NCBI GenBank assembly: GCA_028292435.1
Contig: JAQGMI010000125.1
Coordinates: forward strand, 1 to 64,000
Direction: 5' to 3'
DNA length: 64,000 nucleotides
Source of the DNA: Betaproteobacteria bacterium
GTDB taxonomy: Bacteria; Pseudomonadota; Gammaproteobacteria; Burkholderiales; SG8-41
The notes under the pieces were generated by a model that did not search any database, was not told the DNA's origin, and saw nothing but the letters and a program-made list of their open reading frames with translations. The position numbers were made by a program, and so were the translations under genes. Below are positions 53,594 through 61,775 of this stretch, one piece after another (within the stretch, counting starts at the first letter, position 1; the number at the start of each line of letters is the position of its first letter).

Positions 53594-54532
53594 ATGAAGC
53601 CCGAGCTCGTCGCGCTGACATCCTTTTACGGCCCCACGCTTGCCGCGCTCGAACGCGACTATGTTTTGCATAAGTTATGGGAAGCCAAAGATCCCCCTGC
53701 TATGCTGAATAGAATCGCGCCGAACGTGCGCGGCGCGGTGACGACCGGGCTCGCCGGTTACAGCCGCAAGCATCTCGAAGCGCTGCCCAAACTCGAAATC
53801 GTCTCGTGCTTCGGCACTGCACACGGCACGCTCGATCTCGCGGCAGCCAGGGAACGCGGCATTGTCGTCACGAACACGCCCGACTGGACGGTGGATGCGG
53901 TCGCAGACCTTGGCGTCGGCTTGCTGATCGCGGTGATGCGGCGCATCGGCGAAGCCGACCGCTATATCAGGGCCGGGAAGTGGCCATCCGGCCCATTTCC
54001 AATGACCAGCGATCTGCACGGAAAAACGTGCGGCATCATGGGCTATGGCGGTATCGGCAGTGCGGTCGCAAAACGCGTAACCGCATTCGGCATGTCCGTT
54101 TGTTATCACGGTCCGCGCGAAAAGCCCGGCGTCCCATATCCGTATTACGCCGACCTCGCAACGATGGCCGCCGATGTCGATTGCCTCGTCGTCACTTGTC
54201 CCGACACGCCGGCGACGCGCGGATCGGTCGATGCGCGCATTCTTGATGCGCTGGGGCCGGATGGATTTGTCGTCAACGTCGCGCGCGGCGCGATCGTCGA
54301 CGAAGCCGCGTTGCTCGCTGCGCTCAAGGAGCGCCGCATCGCCGGCGCCGGGCTCGAAGTGTTCTGGGATGAGCCGCGCGTGCCGGCGGAGTTATTCCCG
54401 CTGGAGAATGTCGTGCTCGCGCCGCATATGGGTTCTTCGACGCGCGAGATTCGCGAGCATCGCAGTAAGTTGCTGCAGCAGAATCTGCGGGCGCATTTCG
54501 CGGGTGAGATTGTGCCTAATCGGCTGGCGTAA
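53594..54532 (+). CDS. D-isomer-specific 2-hydroxyacid dehydrogenase
   Basis: NAD(P)H-dependent reductase of the glyoxylate/hydroxypyruvate reductase type, 312 residues. The nucleotide-binding motif is MGYGGIGSAVAKRVTAFGM (residues 149-167). Catalytic residues are Arg231 (VNVARGAIVDE), Glu260 (LEVFWDEPRVP) and His278 (LAPHMGSSTRE). The start ATG 53594 lies 4 nt after the amidohydrolase stop. Last gene of the operon. Confidence 0.92.
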   Translation: MKPELVALTSFYGPTLAALERDYVLHKLWEAKDPPAMLNRIAPNVRGAVTTGLAGYSRKHLEALPKLEIVSCFGTAHGTLDLAAARERGIVVTNTPDWTVDAVADLGVGLLIAVMRRIGEADRYIRAGKWPSGPFPMTSDLHGKTCGIMGYGGIGSAVAKRVTAFGMSVCYHGPREKPGVPYPYYADLATMAADVDCLVVTCPDTPATRGSVDARILDALGPDGFVVNVARGAIVDEAALLAALKERRIAGAGLEVFWDEPRVPAELFPLENVVLAPHMGSSTREIREHRSKLLQQNLRAHFAGEIVPNRLA

Positions 54533-54608
54533 TTACGGGTTATTCCATCGTTTTCATTACGTAGCGGTGTCGCCGCGGATTTCGCTCATTCGGCCGCTCT
54601 TTCGCGCT

Positions 54609-55565
54609 CTACTGCTCGATCCTTACATCGGTCTGCGTCATTACTTCTTTCCAGCGCTTCAGTTCGCGGTCGATCAACGAGCGAAACTCATCTTCGCTGC
54701 TCGGCGTCACGTCGAGCGCGAGTGTAGTAAAACGATCGCGAACTTCGGGCGCCGTCAGTGCTGTCCTGACCGCGGCGTTTAGTTTAGTAACGACGTTCTG
54801 CGGCGTGCCTGCGGGCGCGAGTATGCCGAACCAGTGGCTGACCACGAAATCCGGCACGCCGCTTTCGCGGAATGTCGGGACGTCGGCGACCAGCGGATGG
54901 CGCACGGCTGTTGTGATGCCCACGCCTTTTAGACGGCCCGATTTGAGATACGGCGCGCCCCCCGCAACCGGAGTGAAGACGAGCGGAATCTGGTTTGCCA
55001 TCGCGTCGATCAGCGCGGGGCCGCCGCCTTTGTATGGAACCTCGTTGAACGTGATCCCGGTCTTGCTGCGCAGCCACTCATAGATCATGTAAGGCCCCTG
55101 GCCGGTTGTGCCCATCGCGAATTTTGAAGTCTGCGCCTTGGGCATCGCGAGCAGCTCCTTCAGCGAATGCGCGAACGAAGGATGTGCGAGCAACATGTGC
55201 GGTGTCGTCGCGAGCAGGCTAACCGGCTTGAAATCCGCGATGGCATAGCTCGGCTTTGCATATGCAATGAAATTGATGGTGAACGCGGGATCGGAAATGA
55301 TCAGTGTCTGGCCATCCGCCGGGGCATGTGCTGCAATCTCGGTACCGATGATGGAAGCCGCGCCCGGTCTGGAATCGATTACAAACGATTGGCCGAGGAG
55401 TTCAGCGAGTTTCTGGCCCACGGCGCGTGCAGTGATATCCGAGCTGCCGCCGGGCGCATAGGGCACGATGAGTCTGACCGGCCGCGTGGGATAGGTATCC
55501 GCGGCGAATGCGCATGCCTGGACAAAGACGAAAATGGCTACTGCCATTGGATAAAAGAATTTCAC
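54609..55565 (-). CDS. Bug/TctC periplasmic binding protein 13
   Basis: A GTG ending at 55565 with GGAG seven bases upstream is the best start and gives 318 residues; an ATG-equivalent start six codons earlier is possible. The signal peptide (KFFYPMAVAIFVFVQACAFA) is followed by YPTRPVRLIVPYAPGGSSDI. IDSRPGAASIIG and NEVPYKGGGPALIDAMA are present. Last gene of the minus-strand operon that begins at Bug 15. Confidence 0.9.
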   Translation of the reverse strand: MKFFYPMAVAIFVFVQACAFAADTYPTRPVRLIVPYAPGGSSDITARAVGQKLAELLGQSFVIDSRPGAASIIGTEIAAHAPADGQTLIISDPAFTINFIAYAKPSYAIADFKPVSLLATTPHMLLAHPSFAHSLKELLAMPKAQTSKFAMGTTGQGPYMIYEWLRSKTGITFNEVPYKGGGPALIDAMANQIPLVFTPVAGGAPYLKSGRLKGVGITTAVRHPLVADVPTFRESGVPDFVVSHWFGILAPAGTPQNVVTKLNAAVRTALTAPEVRDRFTTLALDVTPSSEDEFRSLIDRELKRWKEVMTQTDVRIEQ

Positions 55566-55648
55566 GCGGTCTCCGACGATCAAGGTCTATTGACGGTAAT
55601 GTAGTGACGGCCCTTTAGCAATCCCGCCAGGGCCAGTGGCGCGGCGGC

Positions 55649-56641
55649 TTATTCCTTTACCTTCATGTTCCGCACGACCTTCCCCCATTTGATCGTTTCG
55701 GCCGCGATGAACTGGCCAAACTCCACGGGTGTCATCGGTTCCGCTTCGGCGCCTTGATTCTCCACCGCCTTCCTGATTTCATCGAGCTGCAACACCGCCG
55801 CAAGTTCTTTGTTCAGCTTGTCGACAATTTCCTTCGGCGTGCCCATTGGCGCCAGCACGCCGCTCCAGGTGCTCGCCTCGTAGCCTCGCAGGCCCGATTC
55901 TGAAATCGTCGGGACGCCGGGCAACAAATTACTTTTCACAAGCCCGCCGAAAGCCAGCGCTTTGAGCCGGCCCGATTGAATATGCGGCAGCGAACTGGTG
56001 ACCGCATTGAATCCGAGCTGCGCGTCCCCCACGCCAATCGCAACCAGATTGTCGGTGCCGCCTTTGTATTGCACCACCAGAAAATCGATGCCCGCCATTT
56101 GCTTGAAAAGTTCGGTCGCCAGGTGCGTAAAGCTGCCGACGCCAGAGGACGCGGAAACCATACTGCCCGGCTGTTTTATCGCCAGCGCGATGAGTTCTTT
56201 GGTCGATTTGACGGGCAGGCTCGGGTGGACCGTCAGCACGATCGGGCCTTTGGCTGCCTTGCTGATCGGAGTGAACGACTTCGCCGGATCGAACGTCAGC
56301 TTATACAGCGTCGGTCCAATCGCAATCGAGGGCGATGTGTACAGCAGCGTATAGCCGTCAGGTTCGGATTTCGCGACGTACTCCATGCCGATCGTACCGC
56401 CCGCACCTGCGCGGTTTTCCGTAATCACCTGCTTGCCGAGGCGCGCAGTCAATTGCGCGGCGATGACGCGCGCGATGGTGTCGGTGCCACCGGTTCCGAA
56501 CGGCACGATCAGCCGCACGGGTTTGACGGGATAAGCGTCGATTGCCGGCGCACCCGCCGCGCTGATTGGAATTGCACCGGCTGCGAACACGCAGAAAAAA
56601 TACATGGCCGCCGGCGCACGCCGATTTTGCATCGCGCTCAT
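55649..56641 (-). CDS. Bug/TctC periplasmic binding protein 14
   Basis: A 330-residue precursor, start not backed by a clear ribosome-binding site (ATGs at 56641, 56632 and 56605). Signal peptide MYFFCVFAAGAIPISAAGA; then YPVKPVRLIVPFGTGGTDTI (TGG for PGG) and TENRAGAGGTIG. The usual HVPYKG is LVVQYKGGTDNLVAIGV. It lies 27 nt downstream of the dihydroxyphthalate-decarboxylase-like gene. Confidence 0.9.
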   Translation of the reverse strand: MSAMQNRRAPAAMYFFCVFAAGAIPISAAGAPAIDAYPVKPVRLIVPFGTGGTDTIARVIAAQLTARLGKQVITENRAGAGGTIGMEYVAKSEPDGYTLLYTSPSIAIGPTLYKLTFDPAKSFTPISKAAKGPIVLTVHPSLPVKSTKELIALAIKQPGSMVSASSGVGSFTHLATELFKQMAGIDFLVVQYKGGTDNLVAIGVGDAQLGFNAVTSSLPHIQSGRLKALAFGGLVKSNLLPGVPTISESGLRGYEASTWSGVLAPMGTPKEIVDKLNKELAAVLQLDEIRKAVENQGAEAEPMTPVEFGQFIAAETIKWGKVVRNMKVKE

Positions 56642-56668
56642 CTGGTGTCGGGCGGCGATTTCATTGGT

Positions 56669-57637
56669 TTACTTTTTCGCCATCTCTGCTTCGAATTCTT
56701 TGAACGTGATGGCGGCATCGACGCGCTCGGTTACGAGGCCCTGTGCGAACTGTTCGTCGCACAGCGCCTGGATTTCCTTGCGGCCCTGCTCGACGCCGTA
56801 AGGGAAGTAATCCTTGCCGAATAGCGCAGTGGCGTCCTCGATCTCCGAGATGAGCCATGGCGTCGTGTCGGAAAGTTTCTTGCGATTGGACTGGCTCATT
56901 TTTTTTGATTCGTCCATGGCTTTAAACAGGTTCACGACGACCCATGGATGCTGCTCGTAAACTTTTTGCCGCACCCCAATGACATGCAGGATCGGGAACA
57001 TGCCGGTTTTTCGGTAATAATCCATCTCGGCCTGCCGATAGTTTGCGATCAAACGCACGACGGGACTGTCTTTTTCGTCGAAACCTTTCGGCGGATGCGG
57101 ACACATCAGCGCATCAATTTCGCCGGCCAGGAGCATCGAGAGCAGCGTTTTGTCGGTGACTGGTTTTACGTGCGCCGGCAGATTGCCCTGCGGCCGGTTG
57201 GAAGGCTTGCCGTCGATCGACCCCACGAGCCAGCTGATGCTTTCAATCTTGACGCCGTGGTGCTTCAAAATCTCGCGGCTCCATGTATTGCCGGAAGCAG
57301 GCCATTCGTTGCAGCCGATGCGTTTGCCCGCCAGCTGCTCGAAGCTGTCGAGACCGCCGTCGCGCCGCACGAAGAAGCAGCGATGCCTGAAAACGCGCTG
57401 CGGAAAAACCGGAATGCCCACGAAGCTGCGGTCGCCTGCGGCTAGCCGCGCGAGGTGGCGGCTCAAGGAAAGCTCGCCCGCGTCGATCGACGAATCGGCC
57501 AGCGTGCGGTCAAGCGCGTTGGCCGTATCGCGCTCGTACTTGAGATCGATTCCTTCGGCAACCACGTCGCCGCAAGCCAGCGGCGCAAAGAAATCGTAGT
57601 CCTTGGTGACGAGCTTCAGTTGAAGTGGCTCAGGCAT
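56669..57637 (-). CDS. 4,5-dihydroxyphthalate decarboxylase-like protein
   Basis: A 322-residue protein resembling Pht5-type 4,5-dihydroxyphthalate decarboxylase, a family with a periplasmic-binding-protein-like fold. The start MPEPLQLKLVTKDYDFFAPL has no signal peptide, which favours a cytoplasmic enzyme over an ABC binding protein. Typical blocks are FPQRVFRHRCFFVRRD (about residues 78-92), AGKRIGCNEWPASGNTWSRE and LLAGEIDALMCPHPPKGF. No phthalate dioxygenase genes are in the window, so the true substrate is open. Confidence 0.78.
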   Translation of the reverse strand: MPEPLQLKLVTKDYDFFAPLACGDVVAEGIDLKYERDTANALDRTLADSSIDAGELSLSRHLARLAAGDRSFVGIPVFPQRVFRHRCFFVRRDGGLDSFEQLAGKRIGCNEWPASGNTWSREILKHHGVKIESISWLVGSIDGKPSNRPQGNLPAHVKPVTDKTLLSMLLAGEIDALMCPHPPKGFDEKDSPVVRLIANYRQAEMDYYRKTGMFPILHVIGVRQKVYEQHPWVVVNLFKAMDESKKMSQSNRKKLSDTTPWLISEIEDATALFGKDYFPYGVEQGRKEIQALCDEQFAQGLVTERVDAAITFKEFEAEMAKK

Positions 57638-57686
57638 GTTCTTCCTTGTCGATTGATTGATTGGAATTGGCTTGCAGCAATTGAAA

Positions 57687-58874
57687 TCACTGCTTCGCGG
57701 CGAGCAGATCGAGCACCGCTCGCGTCATGACTCTGACGCCGATCGGTATCACGTCCTCGTTGCAGGCGTAATTGTCGCGATGAATTGCGGTATCAAGCCC
57801 GTCTATCTTCGAGCCGATCCGGAGATGCGCGGCCGGCACGCGTTCGGCAAACCACGCGAAATCTTCGCTGCCCATGGATGCGGCGCCCACGTCGATGACG
57901 TGCTCGGTGCCGAGCACGTTGCGCGCCGATGCGACGACGCTCGCGAGCACACTGGCGTTATTCATCAGCACAGGGACCTGGCGTTTCCAGGTGATTTCGT
58001 GTTCAAGGCGCAGGGTGGCGCACACGCCGGCCGCGATGCGCCGCACTGAGGTTTCGACCTGCGTAGCGGCGCCGGGATCGAGCGTTCTCGCTGTTCCGCG
58101 CAGAGTAACCTGCTCGGCGATGACATTGCGCGCAACGCCGCCTTCGATCTGGCCGATCGTCACGACGGCGGAGATGGCCGGCGCGATTTCGCGGCTGATC
58201 ACCGTCTGCAACGCAGTAATCAATTGCGCCGCACCGACGAGGGCGTCGATGCCCGTATGCGGATGTGCCGCATGCGCGCCCTTGCCTTTGAGCGTAATGT
58301 CAAAAGCGGCCGACGATGCCATGCATGCGACCGGATGAAAGCCGACGAGGCCGGTCCGCATCTGCGGCGAATTATGAAATCCCAGGATCACGTCCATCGC
58401 CGGATTGTCGAGGACGCCGTCTTCGATCATTGCCGCCGCGCCGGACAGGGTTTCTTCCGCCGGCTGGAATATGAGTTTGACGCCGCCGCTCAGTTTGCCG
58501 CGCATTGCCGACAGCACGCGCGCGACGCCGAGTACGATCACCGTGTGCACGTCGTGACCGCACGCGTGCATTTTCCCTGCGACCTCCGATGCAAACGGCA
58601 GTCCGGTACGCTCGGTAATTGGCAACGCGTCCATATCGGCGCGCACACCGATTCTGCGTCCGGCGCTCGCACCATCGAGCAACCCCACAACGCCGGTGCC
58701 GGCAATCCCGGTGCGCACCTCGAGTCCGGTTTTTTTCAATTCGTCGGCAACAATCTCGGCGGTCACATGCTCTTCGAACGCGAGTTCCGGATGCTGGTGC
58801 AGCTTGCGCCGCAACGCCACCAGGTCAGGCGTAATCGTTTTGACGGCCGCTTCTATTTCTTCGTTCGAAATCAA
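57687..58874 (-). CDS. M20 family amidohydrolase (hippurate hydrolase-like)
   Basis: A 395-residue metallohydrolase of the M20D group that cleaves N-acyl amino acids or similar amides. Motifs: LRRKLHQHPELAFEE, GVRADMDALPI (Asp80), MHACGHDVHT (Cys105, His107) and FQPAEETLSGA (Glu140, Glu141). The dimerisation insert is complete (KGKGAHAAHPHTGIDA). It lies 12 nt after Bug 15 and 49 nt before the decarboxylase-like gene. Substrate unknown. Confidence 0.9.
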   Translation of the reverse strand: MISNEEIEAAVKTITPDLVALRRKLHQHPELAFEEHVTAEIVADELKKTGLEVRTGIAGTGVVGLLDGASAGRRIGVRADMDALPITERTGLPFASEVAGKMHACGHDVHTVIVLGVARVLSAMRGKLSGGVKLIFQPAEETLSGAAAMIEDGVLDNPAMDVILGFHNSPQMRTGLVGFHPVACMASSAAFDITLKGKGAHAAHPHTGIDALVGAAQLITALQTVISREIAPAISAVVTIGQIEGGVARNVIAEQVTLRGTARTLDPGAATQVETSVRRIAAGVCATLRLEHEITWKRQVPVLMNNASVLASVVASARNVLGTEHVIDVGAASMGSEDFAWFAERVPAAHLRIGSKIDGLDTAIHRDNYACNEDVIPIGVRVMTRAVLDLLAAKQ

Positions 58875-58886
58875 ATGACGCTCCCG

Positions 58887-59888
58887 TTAAAAATCGCGTT
58901 TAGCCCCGGACAGCTTGAGCAATTCGCGCGCGCTCTCGGTTTCCTTTTTCAGAAACTCGGCGAATTGCTGCGGCGAATTGCCGACGATGTCCGAGCCGCC
59001 GCTCACCAGCGCGTCGCGCAGGTCCGGCGCTGCCAGCGCGCCCACGAACTCGGTGTGCAGCGTTTTCAACAGTGTAGCCGGTAATTTTGGGGGCGCGAGC
59101 GCGCCGTACCAAACCGTCGAGCCAATCTGCGGAAAGCCGGCCTCCGTCATGGTGGGCACGTCGGGCAGTCCGGCGAAGCGGCGCGGGCTCGTGACCGCCA
59201 ATGCGCGCAGCCGGTTGGCCTGAACGGACGGCAGCATCGCAGGGATCGCATTGAAAAATATTTCGACGTGCCCGCCGAGGATATCGGCAAGCGCGATGCC
59301 GCCGCCTTTGTACGGAATATGCACGATGTCGATCCCGGCAAATCTGGCGAGCATCGCGCCCTGCAAATGGCTGGGGTTACCCTGGCCGGAAGAAGCGTAG
59401 TTCAGCTTTCCCGGCTTCGATTTTGCGAGCGCAATCAGCTCCGCAACCGACTTTGCCGGCACGGTCGGGTGCACGAGCAGCACGCTCGGCGTGAAAGCTA
59501 GCAACGTGATCGGCGTGAGATCTTTGACGACGTCATAAGGAAGCTTTTCCTGCAGCAGCGTGCCCGTCGTGATCGGGCCCGGCGCGCTGACCAGCAGCGT
59601 GTAGCCATTCGGCGTTGCTTTCGCCACGAGGTCGGTGCCGATCACGCCCGCGCCGCCCGCGCGGTTGTCCACGACCGCCGTCTGCTTCCACATTTCGCTG
59701 AGCTTTTTGGCGATCATCCTGCCGACCAGATCCGCGGTGCCACCCGGCGGATTGGCGACGACAATGCGCACCGGCCTTTCCGGGAAGTTGTCCGCGTATG
59801 CATGCGGGCAGCAGGAGACGAGTGCGCCGACAAAACTCCCGAAGAGCCGACGCTGGATGAGAGCGGCGCTATCAAACATCGCGTGCAT
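58887..59888 (-). CDS. Bug/TctC periplasmic binding protein 15
   Basis: A 333-residue precursor starting at the ATG ending at 59888, with GGGAG five bases upstream. Signal sequence around RRLFGSFVGALVSCCPHAYA; then FPERPVRIVVANPPGGTADL, VDNRAGGAGVIG, PNGYTLLVSA and VHIPYKGGGIALADILG. First gene of the five-gene minus-strand operon with the M20 hydrolase, the decarboxylase-like protein and Bugs 14 and 13. Confidence 0.92.
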   Translation of the reverse strand: MHAMFDSAALIQRRLFGSFVGALVSCCPHAYADNFPERPVRIVVANPPGGTADLVGRMIAKKLSEMWKQTAVVDNRAGGAGVIGTDLVAKATPNGYTLLVSAPGPITTGTLLQEKLPYDVVKDLTPITLLAFTPSVLLVHPTVPAKSVAELIALAKSKPGKLNYASSGQGNPSHLQGAMLARFAGIDIVHIPYKGGGIALADILGGHVEIFFNAIPAMLPSVQANRLRALAVTSPRRFAGLPDVPTMTEAGFPQIGSTVWYGALAPPKLPATLLKTLHTEFVGALAAPDLRDALVSGGSDIVGNSPQQFAEFLKKETESARELLKLSGAKRDF

Positions 59889-60197
59889 TCAGACTCCCAA
59901 GTCAACTCGGCGAGCGACTTTCGACCGTTGCTACTTTACATCAGCGTTGCCGGAGTGTCAGAACGCCGGTCTGGATGAAATCAGGGAGGATATTTTCGAT
60001 AAGCGTGGCGCGATTAGTTGCGGTGACAGACCTGGGGCTGGTCTCAATCTGTTTTTAAATCTCCGGGTCTGCCACCCGGAGGTTTAGGACCAGCCCTCGG
60101 GACTGCCCCCGGAGATCGAACCCCGCCTGAAGCCGCTTGAGGCAATCCATCAATCAAGGCAGTATTGCAGCACGCCTCATTCAGGGAAGCACCTACC
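59889..60197. other. 309-nt divergent intergenic region between Bug 15 and Bug 16
   Basis: No gene is supported here. It must hold the control sites of both divergent genes. The main visible structure is the inverted and direct repeat cluster at 60035-60114. I see no convincing -35/-10 pair on either strand. Confidence 0.6.
60035..60114. repeat. Nested hairpin element with duplicated inner hairpin
   Basis: Outer arms GGGCTGGTC (60035-60043) and GACCAGCCC (60088-60096) are exactly complementary. Between them CTCCGGGT (60061-60068) and ACCCGGAG (60074-60081) form a perfect 8-bp stem with a CTGCC loop. The 18-nt CGGGTCTGCCACCCGGAG (60064-60081) recurs almost unchanged as CGGGACTGCCCCCGGAG (60098-60114). 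It could be a structured leader RNA of Bug 16, or a REP-like element. Confidence 0.6.
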
Positions 60198-61172
60198 ATG
60201 ACGAAGTACGCTCTATGCGCGGCCACCGCAATTTTTTGCGCAGCATCAGCCGGCGCGCAGCCGCTGCCGAAGGATTATCCCAACAAGCCGATCCGCGTCA
60301 TCGTGCCGTCGCCGGCGGGCGGGCCGCCCGATCTCATCATGCGCATGCTGCAGCAGGCGTACGCCGCCAATCTCGGTCAGCAGCTCGTGATCGACAATCG
60401 CGCTGGCGCGGGCGGCGTCGTCGGCAGTGCGACGGTCGCCAAGGCTCAGCCCGATGGCTACACGTGGCTCTTTACGACGGCGTCGCACACTAATACACCG
60501 CCGTTCAGCAAGAACGTGCCGTTCGATCCGGTCAAGGATTTCACGCACGTGTCGCTCGTGGTACAAAACTTCGGTCAGGCGCTGGTCGTCCCGGTTAATT
60601 CGCCGGCGAAGAATGTGCAGGAGCTGATCGCGCTTGCGAAGCAGCGTCCGGGAAAAATGAATTACGCGTCGGCGGGCATCGGCACCGCGAGCCACATTCC
60701 GGCTGAAGTAATGAAGTCGATGAGCGGCACCGACATCGTCGGCGTTCAATACAAAGGCGTGCCCGACGCGATGACGGACACGATTGCCGGCCGCATGGAC
60801 TTGATGTTCGTCGGCACTCAGCTCGCATTGCCGATGCAGCAGAGCGGACGCCTGCGCGTGCTTGCACTCACGGGGTCCAAGCGCTGGAAAGGCATGCCCG
60901 AGGTGCCGACGATGCAGGAGGCGGGGTTCAAAGGCTACGATCTCATCAACTGGTTCGGCCTGTGGCTGCCGCCCGGCGCGTCGCCGGCATTGGTCGAGCG
61001 CCTTTATCAGGCAACGGTGAAAGCGCTTGGCGATCCGGAAGCGCTCAAGCAGTTCGATGTGCAGGGGCTGGAAGCGGTGGGTTCCAGGCCGGCCAGTTTC
61101 GGCAAGTTCGTCGCGGAGCAATCGAAGTTCATGAACGATCTCGCGAGGAAGATCGACGCGGCACCGAAATAA
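60198..61172 (+). CDS. Bug/TctC periplasmic binding protein 16
   Basis: From ATG 60198 (MTKYALCAATAIFCAASAGA) the product is 324 residues, with a cut near AGAQ. Motifs: YPNKPIRVIVPSPAGGPPDL, IDNRAGAGGVVG, PDGYTWLFTT and GVQYKGVPDAMTDTIAG, with VQYKG for VPYKG. The start is preceded by AGGGAAG. It stands alone on its strand, after a 309-nt divergent region with strong secondary structure. Confidence 0.92.
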   Translation: MTKYALCAATAIFCAASAGAQPLPKDYPNKPIRVIVPSPAGGPPDLIMRMLQQAYAANLGQQLVIDNRAGAGGVVGSATVAKAQPDGYTWLFTTASHTNTPPFSKNVPFDPVKDFTHVSLVVQNFGQALVVPVNSPAKNVQELIALAKQRPGKMNYASAGIGTASHIPAEVMKSMSGTDIVGVQYKGVPDAMTDTIAGRMDLMFVGTQLALPMQQSGRLRVLALTGSKRWKGMPEVPTMQEAGFKGYDLINWFGLWLPPGASPALVERLYQATVKALGDPEALKQFDVQGLEAVGSRPASFGKFVAEQSKFMNDLARKIDAAPK

Positions 61173-61404
61173 TCGCCCCTGAATTCCGCCGCGGTTCTTG
61201 ATGACTCATGCCGCGCGAGCTCGACGCCGGCCGGTGCCGAGGTCTTGCAAATCTAAAGATCGCAAACGCGATCCGCCGCAATTAAAGAACTCCGCTGGTT
61301 CCCCGGTGTCGGAATTGCAATGACATGTGTTCGAGCGACGGACATTCAAAATGCCGGAAGCTTGTCGCATCAACCTGACGAGCCCACGGGCCAGGAGAAT
61401 TATC

Positions 61405-61758
61405 ATGAAAAAAATTACAATGACCGCGTGTTTTGCCGCAACGATGGCGGCTATTGCGTTTTCAGTACCGTCGGCCTCGGCGCAGGGCGATTTGCTCGAT
61501 AGAGGCAAAGACCTTTTGAACAATCCCGGCGCCTCCGGCGGAACGGCCGGTAGTATGAGCAAAATCGTAGGCGCTTTGCCCATGGACAAGATCAAAGCTT
61601 TGCTGGAGAAGCAGGGCTATACCAAAATCTCAAATCTGATCCCAACATCGTCCGGCGATGCATTGCAGGCGTCGGCGGTCAATTCCAGCGGTTCGCCGGT
61701 TAATCTGTTGGTCAATCCGAAGACCGGCCAGGTGCTTAAAGCGCTTACAGCGAAGTAG
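61405..61758 (+). CDS. Small secreted protein of unknown function
   Basis: A 117-residue protein with CCAGGAG upstream of the ATG. A clear signal peptide (MKKITMTACFAATMAAIAFS) is cut near SASA, leaving a ~90-residue mature protein. The mature part has a Gly/Asn-rich start (LLNNPGASGGTAGSMSK), a helix (MDKIKALLEKQGYTKISNLI), and an end like a small PepSY-type domain (SSGSPVNLLVNPKTGQVLKA). That last resemblance is weak. It is probably periplasmic. Confidence 0.75.
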   Translation: MKKITMTACFAATMAAIAFSVPSASAQGDLLDRGKDLLNNPGASGGTAGSMSKIVGALPMDKIKALLEKQGYTKISNLIPTSSGDALQASAVNSSGSPVNLLVNPKTGQVLKALTAK

Positions 61759-61775
61759 TTCGGTTATCTGCTTCC

